Assembly (NCBI GenBank): GCA_018697195.1
Contig: CM031864.1
Span: forward strand, 15,381,286 to 15,445,285
Source: Certhia americana
Taxonomy: Eukaryota; Chordata; Aves; Passeriformes; Certhiidae
DNA: 64,000 nucleotides
Direction of reading: 5' to 3'
Part shown: positions 12,501 through 28,000 of the stretch, piece after piece
Position numbering within the stretch: the stretch's first letter is position 1
Layout of the letters: every line of letters begins with the position of its first letter
Notes under the pieces: generated by a model
Database searches by the model: none
What the model saw: the letters and a program-made list of their open reading frames with translations, nothing else
What the model was told of the DNA's origin: nothing
Made by a program: the position numbers and the translations under genes

Positions 12501-15500
12501 GAAGTGGCTAATTTTGACTGGGTAAAATGATGTCCTAATGTATTCAGGATTTGCCTGCAAAAATAAAAAACTATCAATTAAGTGCTCACAAAACACATTA
12601 GGTCAGCAAATACTATAAATGAATTATTCTTTTTTTATTTAAATCTTTCTTTCAGCAAATTACCTTTACTATTTCACTACTGCTTCAAAGGTAAATGTTG
12701 CCTTTAGCTTTACTGATAACTGTAATTTTTTAATGAAATATTAGGAAAATTGACTTTTCATGAAACTTCTTCCCCTTCCCCCAAAATCTTGAAACTATCA
12801 TTAAGTATTAATTAATTCTGTTCTCCAAAATAACACTGGTACATAACTGGAATTAATTCTGTTCTCCAAAATAACACTGGTACATAACTGGAATTATGTA
12901 TTTCACAGTGGAAGCTGGGTGTATAAGCACTATTGATTATCTGTGACTATAATCTCAGCTATCTAATAATTGATGAACAGTTATTAGCATGCTGTTTACA
13001 AAGATTGTGGATCAGCACTGGGCAATTCTGCTGCCACAAGCTCCTCTTTTGAGCTGCAGCACTTCATCTCATCCCCATTCACAATTCCAAAATCCTGCCA
13101 GTGTAGGAACTGCTCTGAGTCCCTTGCTGCCCCCCAGTCCAGGCACCCTCACATTCCCAGGTTGCTTGATTTCATTTTAGCAGGGGTAGTCTTTGCTCAC
13201 ACATCCCTGTCGCCTACAGCTGCACAATTTTCTCCTTTTTCAAAATGGGAACTTGCAACAAAGCTGAATCATCAGTATGATACACATTTATATTCTTTGG
13301 AAGCATGTGTGCTTATATCCTCTTTTGCTGGTATGTCACTGCAAATAGCTGTGTACAACTATTCCAAATACATTCTATTTCATGCATAAAATCATCACTT
13401 ACCTTTAAACCTTCTGGTCCAGAATCACCTACATAACCTTTCTGTCCTGACTTTCCCTAAAATAAGGATTAGAATGATATATTGTAAATATTCTATTTCA
13501 AAAAGATAATTTCATCTCAGTTTATCTATCAAAATAAATGCACTAAAAATTTTAGTTTAGTAATATTTTATAAAAAGATTTTAAGCAAGTGTATTTAGAA
13601 ATTTGTGTCTGAAAACACACTGTTGAATATTTCATCAAATACTGGAACAGTAAGCAAAATTTGTATTAAGCCTTACAGCAGTTAACACTGAGGAAAACTG
13701 TCACAATCCAAGACTGAAACATATTTCAATTTCACTTTTTAGAAACATATTATGGAGAAAAAAAAAAAAATATAAAAAGAAAAAAAGGCAACATTCTCTC
13801 CTGGTTAATTCCAGCAGAATAGGGACTCAACTCCAAAAAAATTTGATGCTTAGACTTCAGGTACTGGTGTCATAACTATCCTTCCTCAACCAGACAAAAT
13901 CAGCTCAAACACCCTCTCCCAAAGAGGAGAGCTCAAACACCCTCTCCTGAGAAAATTGATGATTTTGAGCCTCATTTCTCTCCACTAGCATTTCGCTGCT
14001 GGCAGACCTTGTTGCTATGATGCTCTGGTAATAACACTGCTAGCCAGAAGAAATACAGCAACATCAATCAGAGCAGGAGGCCACAAAGTGACAGGATCTT
14101 TGAAGCACTTTACAACATGCTTCTCTCCCTCTGTCCTCACTCACAGAGACTCACACAGGCACACAAACCAGAAAGCATTGCCCCTTAATTTTCAATTAGA
14201 TGTTTATAACTTAATTAAGTCTCCCTTTCAAGAAATTTTTTCCCTCCCAGTATACTTTACTTCCTCTACAACATAAAATATGGACTAACTATTTGGCTAT
14301 CTGGACAGCACAGCCCTGCCTAGACAAACTTTCCCCATCTGCTCTGAGGAAAAGGCCCTATTCCAGCAAATAAAGGTCCAGGGGACTGGACCTGGCTCTT
14401 GAGCAATGTGCTGATGAGATTGCTGGAGGCTCACAACTGGAGAAAGAAAATTAATTCAACATTTTAATGATTCAGTATCAAACCCACGCAGATTTGTGCT
14501 AAAAAGAAATTATCAGTGGCTATTCCAGCAAATTGAATAATCTGAATCACCAGAGTCCATAATAAGAGTTTTCCATTCCACATAAACTGTCCTGAGAAAA
14601 GAGCAACTGAAGCAACAGATAATAAAACTTTTCTTAAAAAGCAATGGCATTTTTTAATTTGGCTCTTTTGCTTCAGCTGCTCTGTTCCTGTCTTTCAGAC
14701 TAGTTTGTGTGTTAGTTTCTGGGGATCTAAGAAATTCTCTATAGAGCTTGAAATTGTATTGTCTTAGCAGTTTCCATGACTTCTCATATTAACCCTTTTC
14801 TATCACTCTCATTCTCTTTGCCTACCTGAGTGATTTCATTTTGCCCAAGTTCCAACAAATAAAATCACTTCAGGAACATATTTTTGGTTTTGCCAATGGA
14901 CTAAAATATGGTACAGCCAAGAATGCAGGGAGAAAACACCAGGAATGGAAGTTCTGAGAGAATCAGATAAAGCAAGTCATGTCTTTACACAAGGCTTAAA
15001 GAACAAGTGATGAGCTTCTGCAGGTCACTATAAGCTGTTTAACTACTTTGTTGTAAAGAAACTTAAGGTATTTCTATACAGTAAGACTGTAACAAAAATA
15101 TTTTAAGTGCAATTCATCAAAAGAAAACTAGTGGCCCCTATTAACTACCTTGATAATTTAAGTCTTATGAGAACTGGACTGCAGTTACAGTTTGTAAAGG
15201 TTTCTTGGCTGTCATTCCTCAGCAATGTACTAGCTGCAAAGGACATGGAACAGATGGAAGTTGATCAGAAAATGGAACAAGTGGATTTAACTGGTAAAGC
15301 AATCTGAAACACATGGATTTGGCTTTAAACAGAAATACAGTACATTTACACATGGAGGAAAAGCCACTGACAGAAGGTTAAAATAGGGATGGCTGCTTTT
15401 CTGCTTGCAAACCCCTGAGAAAATTACTCTTCCAGGGCAGGGTAATCCCAAGGGAAATGTCTGTTTCCTAAAATATTTACTGAGAGTTCTACCCTACTCT

Positions 15501-16022
15501 TTCAGGAAACAGCAACCAACTGTGCTTCCTTTCACCACACAACTGGTAGGTACAGGTGTGTATATATTAGTATAAATATCTCTCACTATCACTCTATTTC
15601 AATCCCTCCATAAGCTTCCCACATCCCTTCAGCCCACAGGAAGGCACTTCCAGAAAATACTGCTGTGGGGGTGTGGGGCAGATTTGAGAACATTTTCCAC
15701 TATCATCAGGAAAAACCACTCATCTTATGACTATATAAATTCCAGCTTTTGTTGAATACATGTAGCTCAGAAAGAAGTCAATTTGCAACAGTTCCTTTTT
15801 ACTTTCTGGTTTAAAGCAAACTCCACTCTTTTAAAGACATTTCCTTCTCCAGCAATGAAGATTAAAAAAAAACCAAAACAAAACCACCAATGCTTGCATT
15901 GACTGAGCTGAGCTACACAGTTACAGTGTTAATATTTGGATAGCCTTTGAGCGAGAGGGTTAAGTGGGAGAAAATTGAATAACCACAGTCACATCAGCTT
16001 TTTTTTCTTTTTTTTTCTCTCT

Positions 16023-16059
<37 letters not shown>

Positions 16060-19000
16060 TAGAAGGATTAATTTAAGAGAATGTAAGTATTTGACTTTGG
16101 AACAGAATGGGGGGGAAGGTTTGCAAAGGAATGAATGAAACATCAAATGATGCGATCAGATTCAGCTCAAACAAATCTTCCCAAGTTGAAACAAACTGAG
16201 GTCCTTGGAATGGAGATATATCCTGAGTAAGCAGGGGAACATCCCCAGATTTGTCTCCAGTTGCTTTACACACATGGAAATTCTTTTTCGAGCTGGACTA
16301 ATAACCCCTGTATTCACTTCTATTCCAGCAGGAGATGGTCTTTTTTGGTGGCAGCATTGGTCAGCTGGGTCCCAGGGGTTTTTGGTCTCTATCATGTTTT
16401 TTAAAGCAAATGTTAGAAACAAGGGCAGGGGAGGGAGGAGGGAGAAAAATTAGGTGAAATTTTATGGCTGCCAGCTTGGCACATGCCTAAACCTAAACTA
16501 GGGACTGGCTATTTTGACCTGAAATTGTAAAAGTGCTTTCCAGAAGCACTAGAAAACTGCTCCATTGTTGTTTCATAAGAATAATGAAAGATTTGCAATA
16601 TATCACCTACAATGATACTTTACATACTTCAGACAAGCCCCAGAAAATCGAGGTAACAGTGGCTGAATTGAGGACAAACCTATTTAACCATGCCCACAAA
16701 TAAAGTCTGTGGGGCAGGAAACAAGGTTGTAGTGGGAAAAACACAGGCAAGACTTTCAGATAGAACAGCTAAACATTACAAAAAAGGTCGGTAAACCAGG
16801 CAAACAACTGAAGCAGATTGATGAGGAGAATGAAGAATTCCCACTCCTGGAGGCTGCAAAGCACAAGTTAAACACATCTGTCAGCTAAAGACAGAGCTGA
16901 CTGCTGACTGTGCCTTGGGGCCATGCACGGCCAGACCACTTCAGGTGCCTCTCAGGGACCTCCTCTGCCCCCATGGCTATTTAATTAGTGCAGTGACAAC
17001 ACAGTTGGGATAGTGTTTACTTTCAGATGAAACATTCACTTTTTAGAACTCCTTTTGGGGAAAATGGAAGCAAAGGCTATGTAAATCAAATGAACATGAA
17101 ATTGCAGTCAGGGAAGCATAATTTTAAAAGACAGATGTGTTCAGCAGCTTACTGACTTGTCCTGCTACACTGAGAGTGAGAGTTAAGCCATGGTTGTGAC
17201 TCTCACTGACACAATCACAGTGTGTGTTACATGGGGAGTGAAGCACCAAGAACAAGCAGAGATGGGAGCAGAGTGCAGAGCAGCAGTGCAAACAAGCTGG
17301 CCTGGAGCTGTGAAAGAGCTGGAGCCAAGAGAAATCATAGAACCCAGGAAAGAGCCTGTGGGCCTCTGGACAAGGAGGAAAAACAGGCAGAGCTGCCCAT
17401 CAAGCAAATTTCCTTTCCCCCCTATCTCTCATTTTCAGGAGGGCATACAGCAAGCTACTAAAAATGTCTAGAGACAGCAACCCTGGGGCTCAGGGCTCAG
17501 ATGCACATACTCTGCTCTCAACAGCTTACTGCGAGAGAGAAATCAGAGAGCTGTAATACATGCCAATGGTGTGCACATTTCCCACTGAGACAAATAAAAA
17601 CCTAAATAATTTAGGTCAAATTGACCCAAAATAGATTAAAAAAATTTCAGGTTGCTAGGTTACACAAGAATTTTTCCTCTTGGGTCACTTTGACACCAGC
17701 TGATGGTGGCCTGAGACGTGGAGGATGTGAAGGTAGGTGCCTCACTGCCCATGAGTCACCCACTACAGCATCTTCTTTTCCAATTGCCACAGCACAACAT
17801 GGGAGTTGCTCTCCAGCCATGAAGCCCTGCCCAAGGAGGAGACTCAAAGGATGATGCAGCCAAAATAAAAATTTCCATGAGGCTTTCGGCAGAAGCTCAG
17901 ACAGATTAAACTCAATATTGAACTATGTTACAGAATATTCTGAAATTCTGTTTAATTTTTTGTATGTTTTCCTCAGTTGAAAAACAAAGAGACTTTTCTA
18001 GGAGGATTTTGTGTTTGGTTTTTTGCCTTTTTTTTTTTTTTTTTTTTGGTGTGGGCTTGTCTTAACACCTAATCAATGTGGCAAATAAATATTTTATTAT
18101 AATTTTTAACAGAGAGCAAATTCCCAGCTTTGACTAGCTACTGAAAAATTACATGGGCATATATCCAGTCTAAAAGCAGAAAACAGAGAAAAGACTCTCA
18201 AACTCATGCAAGAATTGGGACGTCATCCAGAATGAAAGCCAAGTCAGTGCTTACCACACACAATCAAATCATGTAAAGGCAGAAGATCAAATTACATTTA
18301 TAAACTTTGGGGCACTCCTGTAATCCCTAGTGCAGGTCAGTATCCATTTTAGCGTAGAAATTTTCTGAAAATAAGCTTCAAGTTCACTGAAATACTCTTA
18401 GACAGCTGTATATTTTTATAGCTAACAAACAAATTGGTTGATAGTTTTAAACTTCTATCTTTCAAAACACATCAGCATTTACAGCATTGTGATGCTCCAG
18501 CTTTATTATTTTACTATGGCAGTAACTATCTGCCAGGTTTCTGGTAGATTTCTTAAAGCACACATCCTTTATATTTCTCCCTGAGAGCTGAGCAGGTTTT
18601 TCCCCAATGGAAATATTTTGATGTATCAGCTGGTTCAGTCCCTAGGAAGTGCAGTGCAGTTTCACCTGTCTCAGAGGAACATTATATTTTGTGCACTACA
18701 GCAGTAATTTCCTTTCAAAATCTTTGTATGGAAAATCACTTCCCCACCCAGCTCTGCTTTGAGCATGTTCTGAGAAAAAACACACATTCATCAGGAGATG
18801 CCATTTTATCACAGTCACTTCTCACAGCAAATTTACATTTCAAAGCAGTACTCCTACTGAAAAATAGCCTGCTCTAACAGAATTACTTATACTTACTCTT
18901 GGGCCGACTCCTCCAATAGATCCTGCTGGTCCTACTTCTCCCTAAAAGAAATCAGGACTTCAATGATCTTGATGACAAGTCTAGTTTTAAAAAAAGAAAA

Positions 19001-22000
19001 TCTGCAGATAACTGTTGGTATTTATTATATCATCCTAAGTTTCATATGTGCTTGTCTGAGTCCAAGTCTGATAGAAACTCCTGGAAACAGACCATTTTGC
19101 CACTGTTAGCTTTTACTCACTCAATATCTGTCATAGAAGCCCATCATTTAGCTTAGAAGCCTAGAGGTCTATCTTCAGAATCACCAACTAATTTATTTTG
19201 AATGTTAATTATTTTTAGCATCCAAGATATAAGCTTTTATTTTTATGATGATGAATTAAGAATACTTGATGAATCTATAAGATGAAGTACTGCCTTTCTC
19301 CCCTTTCAGAAAATAGGGGTCTAAGTGTTCACTTAAGAGTATCCAGGACACTGTAATTAAATTGGTATATGCTTTCTATTTCCATACTGCTAACCCCCTT
19401 CCCTCCCATCTCCCCAGTTTAACTAAAACAACCACATCTAGCTCTGGACATATATGATCTGAGATTCCACTGAAATTAAAATAAACCACATAATAATGGA
19501 TGCACAGCCCCATAAGGCTGCTAAAAACTTTTTAAAGCACTTGCCAAAATGCAAAAGAAACTTCAAATTTTGCATGGCAACACCATATATACTTAACCAT
19601 TGCTTTTTAACCCTCTTAACCCCTGACAAGTTTGAAACATAATCTCTTAATTGGATAATTTTTTCATCTTACCTCAACTCCTTTGGGGCCTTGTGGCCCT
19701 GGAGGCCCCCGGTCACCAAGAGCTCCCTAAATATCCAAACAAACAAAGTGAGAACTTACATCAACTGAAAATCATGTTGGTCTAGTTTCTCTCCTCTTAC
19801 AAACCTGGATTAAAACCCAGAACTGATGTAGCAGACTTAATCTCTTACCACTGTTCAGAGTATTTCCCACAGAAAGCCAGGCAAGGATGCATAAAATCAA
19901 GCATCATAAAAACTTCTACATAGACTTATCTGAAGCATTATTCTTTTTATGTTGTGGGAAGGAAATGAGAAAATATTTGAACATGATAAAACAATTTCTT
20001 TCTTTTTAAAGAGGCAAAGCACACCATATTAAGATTAAAGCACAATCAAAGTGCATATCTTGTATTAGAGCTGTCTTCAGAATAACATGTGTTGACAACA
20101 TTACAGTGGAAAGAAACTACAGTTAATTTAGACAACTAGCTTGTCCAAAACTACTTGAGATTTTCAGCCCTTATTTTTCTATTAGGATTATAATCAGCTA
20201 TCCAGAGATAAAGCACATTAACCTCTGCCAGCTCGGAGTTTTCATGACTGCTTACACTAACATTTTCAAAACTTTGTTAAAAAGACTTTGCAGCTAGCAG
20301 TGCATCAAAACCCTTGGGCATCCCAATTACAAGGGGATAATTGGGAAAAGCACTTGACCTGGCATAGTATAAAAACACCAAAGAGTGTAAACATATTAAT
20401 GTTCTGGGAAACCTAAGCTTAATAATATCAGATAAATCAACAAGAACAAAGAAACTGCCCTTTTGGAGAGATATGATTGTCCTCTGAAGAAAGCAATGGT
20501 GGGAAAGTGTAAGCCTTATTAACTGCGTACTAATGAAGCTGAAGTCTAGACATTGGTCCAGGCATTGGTCCAGTAACAATTTACTCTGCAGGCAAAGTCA
20601 AATGGTAGAGAAAAACAGAACAGGCCATCTCAAGGTAGTGAGTTTCATCGAAGAGCCATCAGTCTGGGACAGAGTGCTGGTTGACACACCACCACAGAAA
20701 TGACAAGAGGGCTTTCAGCAGCATTACATAAGTAATATTCTTCTATGGTTAGTAGTGACATTTTCTCCTTGGCATAACTGTTGTTTTATTCTAACAGCTA
20801 AGCCTGGTAGGAGATAAGGATTTCAGTGCAATGTAACTGCACAGTGGAAATGGCAGCAGCACTGCTACTGTACACACCCTTCCACTTCACTTAACTGCAT
20901 CCAGAAGAAGTTTCAGACTGTAAACTGAGTATTAATACTAAATGACATTTCCATCTCCTCCATGGGGTTTCAGGCAAAAACAGAAAATGAAGGTAGTCAT
21001 TACATATATGCCAAAGTGTCTGGAAAAAAACCAGGAGTCAGCAAATGGGCTATCCTGTATTTCACATACAGAACTTCCTAGTTGACCATCCCCTCCAGAA
21101 GAGGTGAAAATCTTAATAATCACTTTATTAAAATGTGTTACAAACATAAGTTAACGAGGGACAGAAGTTCTTAGCTTCTCCCATGGTACAACACACACTT
21201 CTGGAAAAACTACAGTGGTAGTCAGCACATTCTGACCATCTTTTCCTCTTAGTTTTCTTGGTAAAAGAGCATAAATACTTGCAAAGAGTAACACAGGGAA
21301 CAAACGAAGTTATTTCAGAACTTCTTAAAAACATTCTTATTCCCCTTTCTAAAAAAAGTGTGTTTTGTTATTTTTTTTAATAAGTGGTGGATCAAGATCA
21401 AACACCTTCTAAAATATTGTTTCCAAGCTGAGTAATGTTCTGTAGACCAAATTACATAATAAATCCTTTGAACACTGATTTAGAGAGATCAGATTTGCTG
21501 ATTATTTCACTAATTTGGGGGAAATTTACAATCCAAAACTTCTACTGGCATTTAGGGACAGCTGATCACACTCAATAGAGCTTAAGCTTCCAAGAAGTTG
21601 AATTTATCCCACACCAATTGCAAAAAAATAAAGCTTACCCTGCTTTTTTGGCTTTTAACATAGGTATTGCTTCTGAGGAAGCATAAACAAAAACATGAGG
21701 AAAATAGTGGCACAGTGAGAACAGTTTTCTAAAAATAAAAGCTGGAGGAAAATCTTAGAACTACAGTCAACTCAAGGCAGCTGGGAATCCCCAAAGCCAA
21801 ACATTTCCAAAGTTATGCAGACCTTCTCCCTCATTACTGGGAGCAGTATAAGAGTTTTTCAAGTTTGGTAATCCTTCTTTTCAAATGTAAGCCATCAGTT
21901 CTTCCTGACTAGGGCAGGCTGTCTAAGCCTTTTGTCTCTAATACCAAATGTGCTGGAGAGCACCGAATCTGGTTCAGCTATGTAAATTCTGTATCAAAGC

Positions 22001-25000
22001 AACATGGAGTCTCAAACTTTGTAGTCCACCTCTTAGCAACCTTTTTCTCTGGAATCTGTGAAAAGGCAACAAATCAGTAACAAATGTATTAAACATCAAC
22101 AGAATATTAATAAAAACTCATTGGATATAGTGCACAACAATACGATCTCACTGAAGAAAGTGAGCAGCAGGGATTGGATCTGTTACGTCACTCAGGTATA
22201 ACCTTGGACAATTAAATCTGAACTGCAGTTCAAGAATTGTCATATTTCTTGTCTGGTATTTTCCCGAGATCCTAGACAGAGTCTTTCATCACCACAGGGT
22301 TTTTTTGTAAACACCCTGGTAACTCAGAAACACAAGAGCAACTGCCACTGCAATGGTCAGACAAACTCATTCATATAAGGCTGCTAACATTATGCACATA
22401 AACAAGTTAGCAAAGAAATAAATCAGAATTGAAGGTGGACACCCTCTAGAAACACATTTTAACTTCTCCTCAATTTGCTCCATCACATAACCAGCTCTCA
22501 GCCTTCCTAGGCAAAATGATCACCTTTGGCATGGAGGTGTTGTTACAATCTTCTGGGTACAAACAAGACCACATCTTCAAACTAATTACTGCTCCCCACC
22601 CTATATTTTCTTGACTAGTCTGCTACAGAATTTCACAACTGTGAATAGACAATGTTGCAATTTCCATGTCTGTTTATTCATAGACAACCTGTGTGATTTG
22701 TTCTTGGACAAATGATATTGTTGGTCTTGCACAGTGCTTTTGCTTCACCAGTTTCTGCCCTCTGGTTTACCTAAAGGTCAAAAAAGGCCTTCATTTTGGT
22801 CTAATAAACTGTCTCTCAGAATAAAGCCGTTCAAGTATCATTTCCACCTCTAGTCTCACTTGATTGAACCCTAGAATTAAAATGCCCAGTAATGTACTAC
22901 AGAGATAAAGCCTTCTCAAGCTTTGAGCAGTGGCTTTAATGAGACATCTTGCCTCATGTGTTCTACAATGTCACTTAATTTCAAACTGCATCATTGTGCT
23001 TTCATTTCAGAGAGATCTGGCAATGTCTTTGGTCTAAGTTAATAACAGGATTTATTGTTTTAGTCCTTGCATGAATCAATCTGAAATAACTGAAGCAGAA
23101 CGAATTAGCAAAAAGTGCATTGTTGTAGATAATCTAAAGATTCTCAACTTTGTTTCATATACAGATTTCATTCTGTACTACTTTTGCCTATTTACCAGAG
23201 AAAATACAATGTAACAATAGTCCCCAAGGCTGATGAGTGAGGAACTTCATTGGTATTTGCCTTTCAACAAGGAGCCAATCTTTAGATATTCAATCATTTT
23301 CCTCTGGGTTAATTTCTGAGTCACCTGCACTTTTTGTATTAGTCTCTACCATTTTCAATTCAACAAAAATTTCCTATCTCTGCCTTTATTCAAAGCTTCA
23401 TTATAAACTCTGTCAATGTGAATTATTGCTTAAGTCAGGTTTAAAATCTTAGTCTACTAAAGAGCAGAAGTTAAATTATTCTGGCACAGTTTTATCTTTT
23501 ATTGTTATATCTATTTTTTTATCCATAATCTGGTGCATCAATTTTACACATTTTCCACATTTTCAACTACTATTTCTTTTAAAAATTGTTAAAAATAATT
23601 TTTAGTACAGGTGGAACCTGAGTAATAAAAAGACCTGCATACATTTGGTATGCATTCTATTTAAACACATGTGAAATATATGCTACTTTTTATGTACATA
23701 GAATTTTCTGAAACTTCTTCTGCCACTAATGCTTCCACCTAGCACAGCAATTACTCTCAGAAACGTGTGGACAGCATTAAACATTCAAATAACTTCCTCA
23801 TACAAATACCTGAGGCAAAGTACCTTCATTCTGACAGTAAGATTATCTTCTCATAATGACAATGTCCACCTCTCAGAGCCTTTTGCTCAGAGATTAACAC
23901 TATTTACTGTTATTTTAAATAGGTTTTCATATAATCTTACCTTAGGACCTTCAGGGCCATTTAATCCAGGTACACCAATATCTCCTGGAAAACCCTAAAG
24001 AAATCATACAGACAAATGATTTGCAGAGTAGGAATGTTTTCTATGTACTTGTTTTGATTCTGTTCATTCATTTAATAAACCTGAGTCACAGAAACAAGAA
24101 ATAAAATTTGTTCTACCATTCCAAAAAATGTCAAAATCCATTATGTTTCCCTGAAAGGACTTGGATAAGTGACAGATTTTAGGCAGCTCTTGTTAAACTC
24201 AATTTAGCAGATGTCAGCATGGATTTAATTTCTCTTAGGATAAGACTTTTTATCCACTAAGCAATGTTTGAAATTAAACCATTGGACTGGTTTGGAGGCA
24301 CAAAAAAATCACCACAAAGCAGCCAGCACCAGGTCCTGCACTTATGAATTCAACTATTTTTTTCATAAAGTTTAGAGAGTGGCTGAAGCCCCTTAATCTG
24401 TGGCCACAAGTTAAGGATGAGATCATTGCAAGATAAGAAAAAGGTAAGAAGGCTTTTGTCTCCAAATCAGCAATGTGAAAATCAAGGTCTGGCTGGCAGT
24501 AATTGAAGGTCACCAGCATGTAGCATTATTCAGAGCAGGCCTTTTGTGAAATAGACTTTAGTGTAGGTCAAGCTGTTAGTAAAGAAAAAGTGAGCATGTA
24601 CAAAAAAGGAATCAACTAAAATTATCACTATGAACCACGTAGCCAGTAGGCACTGACTTGGGACACCATGAGGATGCCTCTATGTCTGAGGAATTCAGCT
24701 ACAGCTAGATTGCTGTAGAAGAAATTAGTATATTTTAAGGGAAAATAAATGGTGCAGCTAACCTTTCTGAAATACAGTAGTGAGCTAAATTTCATTAATA
24801 TCCAGAAAGGATACATGATCCTATTTTTTGTAGGATAAAATAAAGCACTGGTAATTGACACTTTAGCTAGCACACTGCTCATTCAGTCCTGTGCCAAGAT
24901 AGCACTTGATTTGGCTTTTTTAATAAACTTCCACATTTCATGAAATTCTGACCAGCTGAAAACAGCAAGACTGACACTTCTTCTGAGCAAAATATTTATT

Positions 25001-28000
25001 ACTACATCTAAGCAAACCCATGGTCTAACACTAGGAAAAACAAATTTCCTTCTTCATTAAGAGAAAATCACTACAGATTAAAATGCATGCATACTTTTTC
25101 CAATAATGGAAACAAAAAGCACATACACAGAACAATTTTTTTAAAATCAGTTTTAGCACTTGGATGCTAATGAGTCTAAAAGGAAACCACTAAAGAGTAA
25201 AAATGGTCTGAGTTTTCAGAAGAGGCACAATAACTCTAACACTAAACATTTCACAATACATCACAGTGGTTCCCCCTTCTTTTGCCATAAAGCAGCAATT
25301 ACAAGCAGAGCTGTGCAACAATGCCAACATGCCTCTAGGTGGCACAGAGCATATTATTTACATGTGACCAAGGCCCTGAGTCTCATACCTAAACCACTCA
25401 TTTACATCATCTTTGATTTCTATACAGTTCAAAAGAGAAAGTGTTTTCATTTAAATCCTGGCCACTGCTATCTACTGAAATACATTGAAGAGTTAGATCA
25501 ATTCCTTGGATTTTTTAAGCCTGTTCTCCCTTAATTTTAAATTTACTTATTTATAGACTTTAAATAGTTACCAAGAGGTCAAATGTTTCATATATCTGTA
25601 AATCTTTACATTTCTAATGAGTGAACAAATGCTAAATGCTGACACTAACAAATTTCCTTTTGGCAATAAACATTCCAGAAAACAATCTTCCTAGAAAAAT
25701 ATTAATTGAAAAATATTCTAATGCTTTTATAAAGGACTAGATCTACTTTTTTTATTTATTTGTTTACATTTTTCTAGAGGGAATTCAGTAAGTACCATGA
25801 GATGAAGGTGTGGACAAGTACTATTGCAGATAGAATTAACAAGGTATTTTGAAATCTTTTCATGTCATGCAAAATTTTAGGAGACAAGAGGGTTACTGGC
25901 TTGAGAACATCAACACTAAACAATGCATTTAAAAATTTAAAATCCTCATAATTTTCATCTTTTCTATGAAGATGGATTAAGAATTTTCTTCTTGAGCTCT
26001 ACCATGGAGAAAAGGCAGATGCTATGGCAGTATTAGAACAATGTCTCTAAGATGTTCTCACATTAATAATCCATGAAATAAGTATAATAATCCAGGACAA
26101 AAACAGACACTTTAGGGAATTCCAGAAAAAGAATGAACCAGGAAGGAGCTCTTGAAACACCTCAGCAACGGTGCTTGCCATTCAGATTCCTCGTAGCGAA
26201 GTGAAATGTATCTCTAGCAATACCTAAATTTGCCATGAGTTATTCAGCAGCCAGCTCCCTGAGAAGTTACTCCAGATTGAAAATTCATTATTCTTCCATA
26301 AGTGAAAGGCCAGGAGATTAATGTATAGTTTCCAGCTGCAATGTAGTTTTCAGCAGAGACTATTCAAAACAAAACAGCCCTTGGTATTATGACTTCTTCT
26401 AAGGAAATGCAGTCTTAATTTCCATCAGCCAGAAGCCCAGCAGCTGGTAGGATACAAATTATTTTCAAAATCTTGCTACAGATGTGGTCTTTTGCCAGCA
26501 AAGCACTTTAGAATCCACTTCATTTAATCAAAAGATACGTGGCATCAGAAAAAGCTGAAGTGCCAACTGTTGTAACACAAATGTGCTTTAACCTTGCAGT
26601 GGAAACCTTGCTTTTTGTACTGAACTCTTAAATATAAAATTAACATATTTATGCTCACATTTATCAATATAACGTTTAATTTAAAAAAACAAACAAGCAG
26701 ATATGACCAAGTTATTACTATGTTAGGGCATGTCTCAGTGCCCCACAGATGAGCACTCTGCCAAAGCATTTGCTTTTCTTTTGTTTTCCTGTGGGGCTGC
26801 TAATATGGAAGCAGAAAATCAGAAATGTTGAGACATTACACTCAGTTTCCAAGGGATTCTCTCACATTTGCAGAATCCCACTTCAGACTGTTTTCACATG
26901 ACATTTGCCAGCATTGTTGGCCACCCATCTTCATGGCCTTGGCTACCCTCAAGGGGACCAGGACAAGGACAGGCAGAAGGGCACCATGGAGGGAAAATGC
27001 CTCCAAGGAGTGCAGTAGTCCCTTCAGTCACCTGGTTTCCCTGCTCCAATAAGAGTTCATTCAATCACAGATTGCAATTCATTTCAATGAGAATTTAGAA
27101 CAAATATTCAGAAGCAAGACTGACTGGATGTAGCTACTGAACTAGATACCTTATTAGAGATTCATTATTAATTATCATAATCAAATCACAAAAGGAAGGT
27201 TTCTGCAAAAAAACTACAATTCTCCAGAAAGTGTTTATTATTCTTCTGAAAGGATGTGTTATGCAGACATAGAACTTTGGGAAAAGGCCAGATGAAGATT
27301 CTATGCAAAGGCAAGTAGAGAGTATAAGCTCTCTATTGAGAGAGCTATACATAATTCTACAACAAGAGCAGTTCCTCAGATATATGCCAGAAAATGAAAT
27401 TAATTCAGCCTTTAAAAATTATCTTTATATTTCCTACAAGTCATTTGCATGCAAATTTTTTGATGCAATACTGAAACAAAAGGCTATGCTATCACTGCAC
27501 ACCTGGCATTGTTTGCAAAAACTCAAAAAATCATGTGATAATACATGTGAAACATGCACTAAGAATAACGTTTTTGTTAAATGAACACCTCAAAGCAGCC
27601 ACTGATTCACTTACAAAATGTGTGCCTTTTTGACTCTTTACCGTTATTTGAAGGTATCCTTTCTTTTGTAAGGCTACTGCCTTGAACATGAAACACACCA
27701 GCTGAGTCCCATACAAGTACCTTCCTGAAGGAATAAGCTAATGACTTCAGAACAAAATACTGCACAGATGAAAAAAGTTCTATTGAAGATAATGACTAAT
27801 TCTCTCTGCTTCAGATGAAACCTATTTATAACACTCTGAAGGCACATCTCAAGAGTACTATCACCCTCATTTTGGGGGGGATGATCAAATGCAATTCCTA
27901 GAGCAAAATTTAGCTACAAAATATTCTGAATACATGTGGAGGCCTGTTGTTAAAGGCTTGTCTAATTTCACTCACTTTAACAATAAGCACTGCATACTTT

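Larger units (their letters stand above)
13457..18896 (-). other. COL24A1: Intron h19-h20, 5440 bp
   Basis: The intron holds an A-rich stretch at 13758..13787, a pair of 18-bp direct repeats (13902..13919 and 13930..13947), a pyrimidine tract at 15999..16058 and a T run at 18028..18047. No coding segment is recognisable on either strand. Confidence 0.8.

Noticed and set aside
15999..16058. Poly(T) tract as the tail of a minus-strand processed pseudogene
   Set aside because: The sequence after the tract lacks a convincing polyadenylation signal at the usual distance and no transcript is recognisable. It is better described as simple repeat.
17190..17471. Possible second CR1 tail ('aaatcatagaaccca' near 17330) or a small gene
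   Set aside because: Only a dozen bases resemble a CR1 terminus and the flanks do not continue the match. The open frame is not recognisable.
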